In this document: piece after piece, positions 46,017 to 58,250 of the stretch
Numbering within the stretch: the first letter of the stretch is position 1
How the letters are laid out: every line of letters begins with the position of its first letter
Source: Ectocarpus siliculosus
Taxonomy: Eukaryota > Sar > Phaeophyceae > Ectocarpales > Ectocarpaceae
Direction: 5' to 3'
Length of the DNA stretch: 64,000 nucleotides
NCBI GenBank assembly: GCA_000310025.1
Contig: FN649729.1
Location: 3,563,473 to 3,627,472, forward strand
Notes under the pieces: generated by a model
Databases searched by the model: none
What the model was told of the DNA's origin: nothing
Seen by the model: only the letters and a program-made list of their open reading frames with translations
Program-made: the position numbers and the translations under genes

Positions 46017-46331
46017 GTGCAGCTCGTACATCAACTACACCCACGCAGCAGGAAAGGATGTCGCCACTGGGAAGCCAAGGAGAGGTTTGTTGCTGCCTGG
46101 CAACCATCTCACTCCAGCGGCCATGCGCCGTACATCGATGCAAGTGCGTGCGAGGCCGAAGCCCCACCTCCCCGAGAAAAGCGGCCGCCGGAGTGTCAAC
46201 ATCGTGCTGCGGCATCAGCGGAGGGCGCGCCTGCTGACAAGCGCCGCGGAGCACGCCTTGGCGCCGGCAGGCCGAAGGGGAGATACGGGAAGATGAGGCT
46301 TCACTCGGTTGTGAAAGACTCGACACCATAG
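46017..46331 (+). CDS. Possible ORF with an AT-hook-like motif
   Basis: A frame on the plus strand includes KERFVAAWQPSHSSGHAPYI and ends in ARLGAGRPKGRYGKMRLHSV before the stop. The GRPKGR core resembles an AT-hook, a minor-groove DNA-binding motif. The same region is open in two other plus frames and on the minus strand because of its GC content, so the call is weak. Confidence 0.25.
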   Translation: MQLVHQLHPRSRKGCRHWEAKERFVAAWQPSHSSGHAPYIDASACEAEAPPPREKRPPECQHRAAASAEGAPADKRRGARLGAGRPKGRYGKMRLHSVVKDSTP

Positions 46332-48421
46332 GGATGTACGGGGTGACATGGTTACTTGTTTGTTTGTTTGTTTATTTGTTTTCGAGTAGGTGTCGTCTTT
46401 CACCTGTGGTGCCTTCTTGCTTGAGGTCTCGAGCCCCGAACTCTACGCTCGTTGTTTACAACCATGTTGCAGTATTCTCTGGGGGTTGGGAGTGGTACAG
46501 CGTCGGTACGCCGGTACCTGTTGAGGCATAAGGATAGAATCTTGTGAGTCTAAGTTTGATTTTTTATTTTGTTTTCGTTTTGCTTGGTCTCACGTGTCAC
46601 GTGGGAGCGATGGGTTCTTGTGTTGTGTCGATTCCTCCTTTCTCCATCCGAAACAACATACTGTAGCTTGTACAGCATGTCACCTGCTGCAAAGCCTGAC
46701 TGCTTGGGGATTGGGGACCTTCTTTTATTGTGCATTTCGTTCGTGTTGGTGTTTATGGGTCCTTTATCTTCTCTTTGTGGCTTTTCGATACATATATGTA
46801 CAAACTAATATACCGTGCTACAGGATGGTAGCCTCGGAAGGGCATCATCCGCATTATAATCAGTTGGACAAGTACGGAAGTTAGGGGGCTACGAGCAGAG
46901 ATCAAACGATTCAAGGTGTGAAAACAACAACGTTGCGCAAGTGAGTGTCGGCAAGGCAGTATTATCTCGCGACCGATGATGATGCAGTGGACGCGACTCC
47001 CAGAGGACACGCCCGAAACAGGCAACAACCAACCCAAGGCTTAACCAACCCCATCCACATGCCATTAGCATCAGGTCTGGCGAAGTCAGCCAATTCAAGG
47101 ATCCTCTGCATTCGTATGCATACAAGGTTGCTCCGCCGGCATTTTTTGCTCTCGTAGAGGACCCGTGTGTAGTGCCCTGCCCTGTCTTTCCATCTAACCG
47201 TGGCCCGCTGTGTGAGGTGCTACACTCTCGGAATACCAAGTCGGTCTAGCCTCGTGGCGCACGGTGTGGGAGGTTTGATGACCGTTCGTTGTGTGAGCCT
47301 GGTGCGGGTACGGTGCCGTAGCTTCAATTTTGCGACATCATCTGGGTCCCGTCCATATCATACACACACCTCCCGAGCCCGTGAGAAAGTGTGAAAACAG
47401 ACAGGAACCGATTTGTACGTGTGCGTGCCTGGCGCCACAGGAGTTTTCACGCAACAGAAATATTTCGTCCTGATCATCGATGCATCAACCTCATGACGTG
47501 TTTGTATCAGAGTTTGTAGCCGCTGCTTGGGTGGTTGATAACGCTCGGCAAAAATAATATTGTGGCCTCTATCCAGCTCCTCCCCCTCCCTCCCCTGCAC
47601 AGAAGGTAGACAATACTGCCGTGGTCATACGCTAATGTAAACACAGAGCCTCTGATGGAAGGCAATGTGCATCAAGGACAAAAAAAGTGAGGTGAAATCT
47701 CGAAAGTGGCTCGACGACACGCTTGCTCGTTTTATACACCCGATAGTGTGGTGCGGGCTCTCCGAGGCATTTTGGGGCTTGAGCGACAAACCCCTGAGCG
47801 GAGTACACTTGGAAGGATGCAGCGAGATGAGTTTCTTCATTTCGGAAAGGGGTGGCAGTGAATCTCCGATCTCCACTTTCCGTGACTTGATTTCGTACAG
47901 AAAAAAAAAATCAGCTTGACATTGATAGCCACGACACCTGGTAATCCCATCCTTGTACATCGCACAACGGGGGTACTTGGAGCCAAATCTGCACATCCTT
48001 CCTGTGCTTACGCCTCCGGAGAACTCGTATCAATCCCCCTCCCTCGGCTCCCTCACGCGCAACGGCCTCCTACATCGCAGACCCTACTGCCGACAATCAA
48101 TACTTCGTCGGTCGGCCCACATCCGACACTGCAAACATGAGCACAAAGCACAGCCCAGCCTTTTCCCGCGATCCGACCAAACCGCAGTGACTTGCTTCCC
48201 TCGCCTCCATACGCCCACATCTGGAAAAATCTCGTTTTTGTTGGCGCCCAACCTTTACGGCCTGACCAAAGCACGTTGTAAAAGGCTCCAACTGTCTACT
48301 TGCAGAAGAAACAGACCCCATGGGGAGGGAAGATGGATGGGGTCCCGCGTGGCACTTTCGACCGCCGTGTTGACCGTGTACCCCTGACGTACATACCGCT
48401 TCAACACGCCTTAGCCAGGGA

Positions 48422-49633
48422 TTAGAACTCGTCTTGATGGGCCCATACCTTGACGGTCCTATCGAACGAGCAGGTCACTATCTTCCTCTCATCAGGTGAG
48501 ACGTCGCAGCCCGTCACCTGTTACATACAGAGTGCATACACGCAAGGTTGTGTTCAAGGCGGTGGCCAAATTCAAAGGCAAAATCACACGCGTGGGCGCG
48601 GGTCGCGCGCCGAAAGCAATCAGCGATCGACGGACAAAGCGTCGTCCCGTGCAAACAAAAACAACCGAGAGACCAGACACTAAACGTTAATAAACGGACA
48701 CGGCGTGTCTACCCTCCGACAGCGGTAGCAGCAACGGTCTCCACAAGAATCAACCAGCGTGATATTTTGACAAAAAGAGACACCGCAGGACCTGATTGCA
48801 CGGATAATCCAGGATTCGCATGCCAAGCTCTTGACATGAAAACGTGCGATCATGTGCGTCTGGTCAAGCCCGTCTTGCCACCAAGCGTGACACCTTCGTC
48901 ACCATGAATTTAGGAAGAACTTCCTCGGTTTTAAGGGTGAACGCAGAGGAATAACGGACGAAGGCGCTTTGATAGTCTCCCCCTGCTTCATGGTCGGTCA
49001 TCCACAAGACCACTGAAATCCAGGCTAGAGCACACAAGCAACAAACTCAACAAATAACGGCACCCGTGTGATGTTCGCCATCTAGCGTTGCCCCACTCAC
49101 GGCCAAATACCGTGGCAGGCAGGAGCGACCAGTACTGCGTTTGAAGTGGCAGTGCATGCCATGTCGTATTCGTAACACCGCCAACAACCTCCGCCGAAAC
49201 AGACGGCCGCTACTGCAGTAACAATCATCAATCGTTCAACTTCGAGATGAATATTTCACGTAACGGTACCTGCCTGTGTATTTCCCCTCCCATCTAATAC
49301 GGCCACTCCATCTTTCCAACTACAATACGGCCTTGTCTCTCCAACTGACAAAATTTCGGCTCCAGGGTGACACGGACAACATTCCCTCATTATCTGCGAG
49401 TGCTTCCCTTAAAAAAACGCATCTATGAGGTTTTCCTACATCTAAAACACGGCAGCACCCCCATGTATTCAAGACACTTGCCTTGCCCTCGTGCCCGGAC
49501 AGCGTGCGCAGGAGCGACCAGTCCCTAGTGGACCAGACCTTGGCGGTGCTGTCGAAGGACGCCGACACTAGCACCTCCCCTGAAGTGCGGCTATACCTGT
49601 AATTCGTGATTCGAGAGTGCGTGGCATCCGAGA

Positions 49634-49665
<32 letters not shown>

Positions 49666-52600
49666 CCTCGCATAAAAACTCATCCGAGAATGTGGATGAA
49701 AATCAAGGTCCTGAAGCCAACGGCCAGATACTTCAAACCAATATTTTGACGAACTGAAAATCCAGGAACTTGATAGATAAAAATATATATATATTCAGTC
49801 AACACCACCAAGCATTGGGGCTGCTTGTCGCTCTTACCGTATGTCCGCGACCAGGGTGCTGTGGGCCGGCAGGGTGTAGCAGCAGCGTTGCTTCCGAATA
49901 TCCCACACCCGGACCTGTGATGGTTTTCACGGCACACAAGCACACGAGGAAGAACACACGCAGCCGTGAGCGTGGAACCAACCCTCACCCCGCGAGACCG
50001 TGAATCAGCTCCGGAACATACCGTAGGCGACATGACACAAGATACCACACCCGCTGCACCGATGTTCAAAAGGTCGGGTACACCCACGACGAAAAGGACG
50101 AAAAAAACAAGCGACACGTTTTCGGAAAAGCTCTCGACGAGCCGGTTCCAACTCCTCCCGCCATTTTCGATCCCACCACTACTCGTTGTTGTGGAGTAAT
50201 CGAGCCTTGGAAAATTGGTTCAGGGGGTGTGATGTCTTACGTCACCTCGGTGCACACAGCACGATTGGCAACGACAACCTCCACTGCCGCCAAAAAAACA
50301 CATTTCGCCACGTTTCACAACACTGCGGCCTGGCGGCGGGGGAACTACTCCGTAAATTGGGAGTGTGGTGGTAGGTTCTGGACCATCGTATCGCAGTGTG
50401 GAAGCAGTCTGCTGAGAAAGTCTGGTTTCCGCCACTCTGTGGGTGTACTTTCACAACGTTTGTACACCCCACCTTCATCCGCCCTCCCATATCCACCACC
50501 CGCGTGNNNNNNNNNNNNNNNNNNNNNNNNNNNNNNNNNNNNNNNNNNNNNNNNNNNNNNNNNNNNNNNNNNNNNNNNNNNNNNNNNNNNNNNNNNNNNN
50601 NNNNNNAAATTTTTTTTTCCCCCTTTTGGGGGGGTTTTTTTCCCAAGGTTTGTCCCCCCCCCTTTTTTCCCCCCTCCCATTTCCCCCTCCCAGGGGTAAC
50701 TTTTCCCCCCCCCCCCCCCCTCTGAACAAGTCAATTTCGTTTCACAACCTTGGTTTGTCTGTCCAATTTTTTTGCCTTGCTTTCTGTCTTTCTGTCCTTC
50801 TGTCGGTCTGTCTGTCCATTTCTGCCCCCCCCCCCCTCCTTTGAGCTCGGCACGTGACTCGTCCGTCTCGCTTTCCTTTTGTCCCGTCGTTCTATCCTAC
50901 TGCTCTGCCTCTTGTCATGTCACTCCGAGCTACATATGTGTCTCACCGTGTGGTCGTCGCTCCCGCTGGCCACCTCGTACGCACAGGGGGAGAAGTCCAT
51001 GCACGTGATGCGCTGGGAGAGGAATGAAAAAGAAGGGAACAAGTCGTATCGAAATACGAAATAAACTGGGGTGTGATACCGTATTTTCTGAAAATAAGAC
51101 CGGGTGGGGGCGGCCTCGGATTGAAACAAATGGAAAAGAACAAAAACCATAAAAGCGAGAACCAAGAGAGGGCGGGAAGGACGCCGCGCGGATACAACGA
51201 AAGGAACGTGTCCGACAACATGTTTTTCGTCAAGAGCTCTACGTCTCAGCGGTGTACCTCTCGGGTGCGTTCAACTCGATTACCCTCGACCGGAAACGAC
51301 GGTTAACTCGCTACAGCGAAGAGCAGCAGTACAGCGGTCCAGGAGAGGGGACAAAGTACCAACAAGAACACACAGAGGTTGGACAACGGTGGAGGTCGAA
51401 CACCACAATCTCTCTTCCTACACACACAACAGCCGCACACCACACACACCTTCACGTGCCCCTCCATTGTCCACACGCTCTTGCCCGACCGCAGATCCCA
51501 CACACGGCCCACCCCGCCTAGGTCCCCGGTAGCCACCAGAGCACCGTCCTGGAACAAGCACGAAAACAGGAAACATGAGAACGGTCAAACACCTGACCGG
51601 TCCCCTGTAGTCTTGCAAAATCACTTTCTGTGAGTTCTAGATCTCTGGGGGGGGGGGGGGGGGTGACCATGATGGTTCTGTGGATGGAATAAAAAAAATG
51701 CTGGAATGAAGTAGTAGCGGAGGGATGGTCGCCGCCACCGCGGTCATCTCCCGCCTCAAAGCCCTAGGTATTCCCCGAACAATTAATGGAAGCAAATCAG
51801 GAAACTGGCGACGACCTACCAAGCACACCCACGATAAAACCCGAAAATGTTGTCAACACCACAACGGGTTTGTTGTCAACACCACAACGGCGTTGGTTGG
51901 GACTAGCTCTGGGTTGGACGGATCGTATCTCACCGCTTGGGAAAGAAATCCCGTACACTTCCTTGTGGTGGCCGTCCTGTCAAGGGGATCATGCAAAACC
52001 AAGCAGAGGGCAAAAACAAAAGGAGAACATGAGATAAGTTCATTGTAGAAACCGAAGGCAAGAACGAGAAAATAGGAGGAAAACACAGAAGGAGGCGATA
52101 CACAAAAGGAGATCGTGGTGTCGTTGCCGGACAAGGGGCGCAAATTCCAAGAAAAAATAAACTAAACAAACGATAATACCACAAACAACGACAACAACAA
52201 CATATATAACAACCAAAATAGTTGCACGGCATCTATAAAGTAACACGATGCAACACACAAACCCCGCTGGCTAACCTGCAAGAGCAACTCCTCCCCCGTC
52301 TCCGCGTCCCACAGTCTCCACGTGTGGTCGAAGCTCGCGGTGCCCAAGTAACGCCCGCTAGGGTGGAAACCCACCCTCGCCAGCCGCCCCGCGTGACCGT
52401 GAAAAGTCTGCACGCACTCCCCCGTGTGGCAGTCCCACAGCTTGGCCGTCCTGTTTGGTTTTCGTTTGAATTGGAATGTTTAAATTACGTAATGCACGAA
52501 GAATTCAGGCACAGGCGGTCGTGTGTGTAAGGAGGGCCCTGGTGTTCGCCTTTCATGGCTTGGTGTGTCTTGGAATAGTTTCGGGAAGAGCAGCCAATGG

Positions 52601-55600
52601 CGACCGCGGTAGAGGGCAATGGGTGTGTATGGGTGTGTAATGGTCGAACGGAGACGGGACATACTCTACCGTTCAATTTGAAAACCTTTGCCTTTCTCTT
52701 TCCTTTCCGGCTTGGCTAGGATTTCTACAAAAACAAGCGAGTTCGACACCGGACTGGAGGGGGGGAGTCAACGACTAGCATCCCCGTTGCAGTTTCGCCG
52801 GTTGGCAGCTTTCCTCTCTCTGCTCGGTTGGAATCGAAAGGGAGGTAACGAACGAGCTGTGTTCAGCACGAGCTACTGTGACAACTGAAAAACGTTTCCC
52901 CAACAACACGCAGCCAACACAACGAAAGAGGGGCAAAGAAGAGCACCCACAACAGTCAACAAATCACTCGGTAAAACACAACCATAATGTGAGCAACAGC
53001 AAAGAGCAAAGATTAGAACAGCAGAAGGGGCCGAATGACCCACACCAACAACTACAGCAAACGATTGCACCCAACCCACCAAGGGAAAACATGAGCGACA
53101 CCCCCGAGGCCGACCAACAGCGGACTCACTTGTCCGCGGCGCCGGTTGCCAACAAGGTCTTGTCCGAGGAGTAGGCTTCCGGATGCCACGTGACGCCGGT
53201 CACTCTCTCGCTGTGCCCTCGCAGCACCTTGCGCATCTCCAGGTTCTGCGGTATATCGTCCAGGAAGATGTGAAGAGAGAAGAGCAGGTTGGCTTCGCAA
53301 AGACAAATGCTGTGGAAGTACGTACGTGAGGCGTGGTGGCGAGAAGACAACCTACGGGAAAAAAAAAACATGACGCCACAAATTCTTGTAAATACTAGAT
53401 ATTCATGTGAAAGCGGTGAGTCTCTCCACGGGCAAGGGGGGTCGGGCCTTGCCTACCTCAATGTCCCACAGCTTCACCAGGCAGGTCCAGCTTCCCGAAG
53501 CTACGGTGCCCCCATCCGGCGAGACCTGAAAAGGGGGCGATGCAGGAGCAAGATCAGCAGCGGCAGCAGCAGCAGCAGTAGCTCTCAAATGCCAACATTC
53601 CAAGCCTAGTATGGCAACCAGGAGCTCAGATTCGCCCAACACACAGCAACTAAATAATTGCAGTACGAGGTCACCCAACACTTGGCAGCAGTCGCGAGGT
53701 CGAGCGGCGTGCCTTGCGACTCAGCCAATTACAGTACTACGATCATACGAGAAGAGCAACAACAGCAACAACAGCAACAACAAACACCACGGCCAACGCC
53801 ATCACCTCCCCAAACGGCCACCACCACCAACGACTTCACCACCAACTCCAACAAAACACAACAACAACAACAACAACAGCAGCAGCAGCATCGCCATCAG
53901 CACATATACCTGTATTGCCGACAGAGGTCGGTCGTCCGCGAACTGACTCGAGTTGATGGCTAGGTTCTTCATCGTCGAGAACGTTTCCACCGCGCGTCGG
54001 TCCACCGCCGACGTCTCCTCGGGAGTTCCACGGCGCCGTTTCGCCCCCGCCAGGCGGCTCTTGGCGCGCCCGAACGACATCGTTGCGATGGCCGCTCTTG
54101 CCTGACGCACAAAGGCGGGAGAGAGAGAGAGAGAAGACAAGCTAAATAGCCTCACGGGCTCTGGCTGACTGACCAAAGAACACTTGTCACTCAAAGTAAC
54201 TGCTCGTGCGCGTGCGAGAAAACCTTGGTGGTTAGCCTTCACCCCGTGGTGTGGATACGATCCTGAAAAAACAGTCTGCTTCGCTTCTTCGACCGGGCGG
54301 CTGCTGTTGGCACGCCGCCGAACGGAAAATTGCGATCGACGGTCTTTGAGGTGATGCAACGAGCCCCCGCGCAAAAGTGCACGACGCAGAAAAGAGTCGT
54401 GCGTATTTTTTGCTTTCCTTCCATCTTTGTCGGATATTGGCCGCACATCGTACTGGGCGGCAGGGACGGCGACCCCGATCACCCGATGACGCTGCGATTT
54501 GAGCCCCGTTCCAAACGCCGTCGTAACGCAACCCTCGCACCTGCGACATCACACCAAAACAACACCACGACAGCTAAAACTCACGGCCGCCACAGCACCA
54601 CAGCCGACTCAAACGCCAACACGAGCGGCACTAACCGACTACCACCAACCCCCGACGCGTGCCAACCAATCACACCATCCTACCTCCAGGAGGGCGTCCG
54701 AAGCAGGGGTGTAAACCACCTCCACTTTTTTCGCCGCCGGCGGTGCCCCCGCCGCTCCCGCCGCTCCCGCCGCCGGCTCGCCGCCCATCTGCATCTTCCT
54801 GGGCACGAAAGAGGGCTTGGGGGCTACCATGCCCTCAATCTTCTCGGCCTCCTCGTCCTCCATCTCCGACTGGTCAATTGTACGTGTTGCACACGAGCGG
54901 CGCACAACGATAGATGTGATTGGCATTGTCGTATGCATTACCGTATATGCACCAGGGGTGGGTGATTGAATGGTACATATTTCTGTGTCGTGGCTACGTA
55001 CGAAACAGAAGAAGGGGATGAACAAACGCCACGGTTGGATTTCCTCGTTTTCACCAGTCAGTACGGAAAAAAAGGAAAAAAAAAAAAAACATGCAGTCGT
55101 GGCCCCGGCTTAGCGGTCCATAGTGTCACAAAGTGTTATAACCGCTTTGAGGGCATCGTCGCTAAACCGGATTGCCAGGTATACTGTAGTTTGACTACCG
55201 AAGGGCAGCCGTGCGACAAGACTTCGGGACCGCTATTCAGGGCATCCCGCTAAATAGGGAACCGCTAACCCGGGACCACGACTACAATACCATACAGGGC
55301 GCATCTTTTTCTTGTCATTCGGTCGATCGGTGACATCAGCGAGCGTCAGGGCCACGCAGAGCCACTATAGGAGGCACAAACCAAGAAGACCCGCTACTTA
55401 ATTCGGCGGACAAAATTGTGATAAAAGTACCCACAAAAGCTATAATACGAAAGCAATACACACAGACACACATACCCACACGAATCTACATAAAACACAC
55501 ACACACACACACGTGTGTGTGTGTGTGTGTGTGTGAACCTTCCCCTACCCCCAACACCCTTTCGGCGAGGCAGAACAAACAAAATAGCACTCCCGGGGAA

Positions 55601-57871
55601 CAGCAGACTTCAATAAAAAATCGTCGCTATTGTAGTCCCTTGCTACCGCGACGTTTCTCCCGCGGGGCAACAAAAAGGCAACGTGAGGAGATGCTGTGCA
55701 ATGGCGGCTACGTTACTAGCACGTGGGAGACGAGACGATGGCAGGTCTTACCGCCGCGATGAATCTCCGGAGACGCTCCCGGATGTCGGCGACGTTCTCC
55801 GAGAAGAGCCGAACAGGCTGCCCCAGCTGCCTGTCATTTTGGGGGTGGGGCGGACAAAAAAGACGAAGCAGAAATGAGGCAAGGGAACGAGGACCGAGCA
55901 AACGGACCAAGCGGCAGCAACTGCATGCGAGAATCAAGGGCAGAGAAACAGCCGCGTTTGGTGCCGCCAAACCCGGAGCGTTCTTCGCTTAGAATGCGCG
56001 AGAGGGCGCACACGGGAGTACACCAATTGTTTCGGGGGCACGCGGCACGCATGCCGAGGGAAAATAACAAAGCGCACACCTGAGTTTCTTGGCGACGTCT
56101 TCGGTCTTGGTGGGCACCACCATGGTCCTCGCGCGCCGATCCGCCTCCACCTGCTTGAGCAGCCGAGCGTGCTCCTGCTGTGCCTCCTTGCTCTCCTCCG
56201 AGAGGTCCATGATCTCCGTGTCTGATCGTTTCGCGGCGTTAAGGTGCATCGCGCCAGCGCCAAGCCAAGCCAAGCCAAGCAGCAAGGTGGAGAGTCTGGT
56301 CAGAAACTTCGCAAGGGACCATGCACGGGGTGGAAAAGCTAAACATCTGTGGCAGTGATGGGGGATACACGCCACCGTTTGTTGTCCGCCTGCTCGAGCT
56401 CGTTCCTCTCACAGATACCGTAATCTCCGTTTGCGGTTGTTGGTACATCAAACCAAAAAAGACGAGCAGAAATCGGTCGACCAAAAGCGGCTTGTCACTG
56501 TTGGACAATTTTGGGAACGGGGGATACAACGCTCTCCGTGTATCAGATTGAACTCCTGCTGCTGCCCCAAGCTTTCTTCTCTCCGACAAATCCAGGATAC
56601 TCATCCGCACGAGTACTGATGTGTCCATCGAAAACAGGTCCGGCAATTTGCCCGGAGAACAAGGTTGAGGCCAAAACAGGTCATGCATGCGGATTTTCAC
56701 CAACAGGAATGCTGTGGTGTTGCTACAACTCTTTGCTTGAGGTGGTCTCAACAGCAAACGGTTTCAAGCGTGGTTGGTGTGCCTGCTCTCTCTCTCTGTC
56801 TCTGTCTCTGTCTCTGTCTCTGTCTCTGTCTCTGTTTCCCTGTCTCTCTCCCTCCCTCCCTCCCTCTCCCTCTCCCTCTCTCTCTGCTTCTCGCTGGCCA
56901 GGCCCATGGCTCACAGGCTTGTTTGCTGCGAGAATCAATATCTAGACACAAGGATGTACGTGGATTCACTCTACTCCAAAGTTTTTTTTTGTTGTCGAAC
57001 GGTAGAGATGGAGTGGTATTCATTGACGTGTCAATGTTTTCGCCTTCTTCAACTTCCGGTCTCCCCAAGGTCTCCCACAAAATGCGAGGCATCTCCGATT
57101 CGACGGAGCCCCGTTCCACTAGTTAGACTTGTACTGCTTTTTGCTTTGCCCAGCAGGCAACAAGAATATGATGCAATGTTCGTAGTCGTGGTTCCAAATG
57201 ATGCTGGTTCCAACAGAAACCTCAATTCTCGGTCGGCTTATTTAATTCGTGTAGCGGAACCCAACGTAAACGCAGCTGAGATATTGTGTGGTGGCCTATA
57301 AGTCGGACAACAGGTAAGGTACATGTTTTTGAATGCATCTTTAGCCATTGGGCAAGAAATGATTCAGCATTCGAGATGTGGCACCGAAAAATAAAAACAG
57401 AGATGCGTGTGCAGCTGTTCCCACCCCTCAACGTAGTCGTTGCATAATGACATCCCTTGGTGCGCGTGGTAAGCCGCGGGTAGTGCACCAAGGATGCATA
57501 CAACAAAGATCGAGCCGAGAGGGGGCTCCGTGGCATCACAGATAAACTCTCTTTGCTGCTGTTGTGTTGTTGGATTTCTGGCTTCGCTGCACTGCTCCTT
57601 AGGACCAAAGGACAAACAGGCGCATCCCAGCCCACGCAATACTGCTAGCAGCAATCTCACGTTCTTGTTGGTGAATGTTGATGTTGCCGGCTTTCACCGC
57701 GGCCTTGATTGCGTCCGATCCCGACGATGCACTGTTATTGCTGGCGCCGCCAGCAGCAGCAGCAGGCGGAGGCATCTTGTCGTCTCCGTTCTTAGCCTCC
57801 TTCTCCTTTGGTTCAGCCTCCTCCGCTTTAACACCTTCCGGCGCATCCTTCATGTCGGCATCTTCAGACAT
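48422..57871 (-). CDS. PRPF4: U4/U6 small nuclear ribonucleoprotein Prp4 (PRPF4), WD40 splicing factor
   Basis: PRPF4 is a core protein of the U4/U6 and U4/U6.U5 snRNPs needed for spliceosome assembly in the nucleus. Exons high to low: 57871-57661, 56221-56080, 55830-55752, 54869-54684, 54101-53910, 53525-53457, 53245-53130, 52450-52276, 51976-51934, 51548-51450, 51012-50947, 49914-49838, 49596-49482, 48517-48422. The N-terminus is acidic; AGNINIHQQ precedes [14 protein letters not shown]. The splicing-factor motif is [20 protein letters not shown]40 repeats follow in order, for example [53 protein letters not shown] and SFDSTAKVW, with the last repeat [15 protein letters not shown] at the stop. 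Order and content match the family throughout (about 555 residues). The intron after 49482 has a GC donor (AAG|GCAAGT). The join from 51934 to 51548 is one nucleotide out of phase, so a tiny exon or a base error remains there. A 100-N gap lies in the intron after 50947. Confidence 0.93.
50190..50262 (+). repeat. Dispersed repeat R2, copy 3
   Basis: GGAGTAATCGAGCCTTGGAA, then TTGGTTCAGGGGGTGTG and a TACGTCACCTCGGTGC block, match copies at 16227 and 21878. This copy sits inside a PRPF4 intron. Confidence 0.65.
50507..50606. other. Assembly gap (100 N)
   Basis: Exactly 100 N, the usual placeholder for a gap of unknown size. The sequence to the right (50607-50720) consists of long runs of T, C and G and looks like low-quality read ends. 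It lies in a PRPF4 intron, so no coding sequence is obviously lost. Confidence 0.98.
55495..55534. repeat. (CA)n(TG)n palindrome
   Basis: A CA run of about 20 bp is followed directly, at ACGT, by a TG run of about the same length, giving a near-perfect 40-bp palindrome that could form a cruciform or Z-DNA. It lies between PRPF4 exons. Confidence 0.9.
56786..56888 (+). repeat. Polypyrimidine minisatellite (CTCTGT/CTCCCT)n
   Basis: About 100 bp of nearly pure pyrimidine, beginning with TCTCTGTCTCTG hexamers and ending with CCTCCCTCCCTC words. It lies in the first PRPF4 intron. Open frames of repeated S, L, C and V residues here are artefacts. Confidence 0.9.
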
Positions 57872-58250
57872 GGCTGTCACCCGATGATCGTGGAAGAGCT
57901 GAGAGGCAGTGCAATGTGTAGCAGTCGAAGGTGCTCTGTGCTGCGGCAGGTGGGAGAAGGGTGGGAGAAGTGGGGAGCAAGAGCTCCCACCGCAGGTACC
58001 CTAATTGGTTCGATCCGGGTTGGCGGCCCCCCTCAATCATCTCCTTGCATCTCCCGACAGCCCGGGCGCCCAGGCAACCTAGCGCTGGATGAACGCTTTC
58101 CTCCGACGCACTCGCCATCTATCAAGACCCGTGCGTGCTCGCCTTTCGGTAGCCCCACCCGGCTTGTTTCCGTCAAAATACGTTTCTCCTCTCTCATTCA
58201 CCTCCATCATATTGTTGGGTTCAACATCACCACCTGCGGTAACAACAACA
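57872..58250. promoter_or_regulatory. Shared promoter region between two divergent genes
   Basis: Only 379 bp separate the start codons of PRPF4 (minus, 57871) and the deacetylase-family gene (plus, 58251). Both 5' UTRs and both promoters must fit here unless non-coding first exons lie elsewhere. I see no TATA box. The segment contains CT-rich stretches and TTGTTGGGTTCAACATCACC just before the plus-strand start. Confidence 0.55.

Larger units (their letters stand above)
44203..48421. other. Gene-poor stretch between the LRR gene and PRPF4
   Basis: Apart from two weak open frames (45020 and 46017) and a copy of repeat R1 (44325), I see no supported gene. Open frames on both strands at 47665-48390 look like chance. 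The right end is 3' flank of PRPF4. Confidence 0.35.

Noticed and set aside
47625-48390. Several overlapping open frames on both strands
   Set aside because: No codon bias favours one frame and no motif is recognisable.
56723-57301. Open frames rich in S, L, C and V or in R, D and E
   Set aside because: They come from the polypyrimidine minisatellite in a PRPF4 intron.
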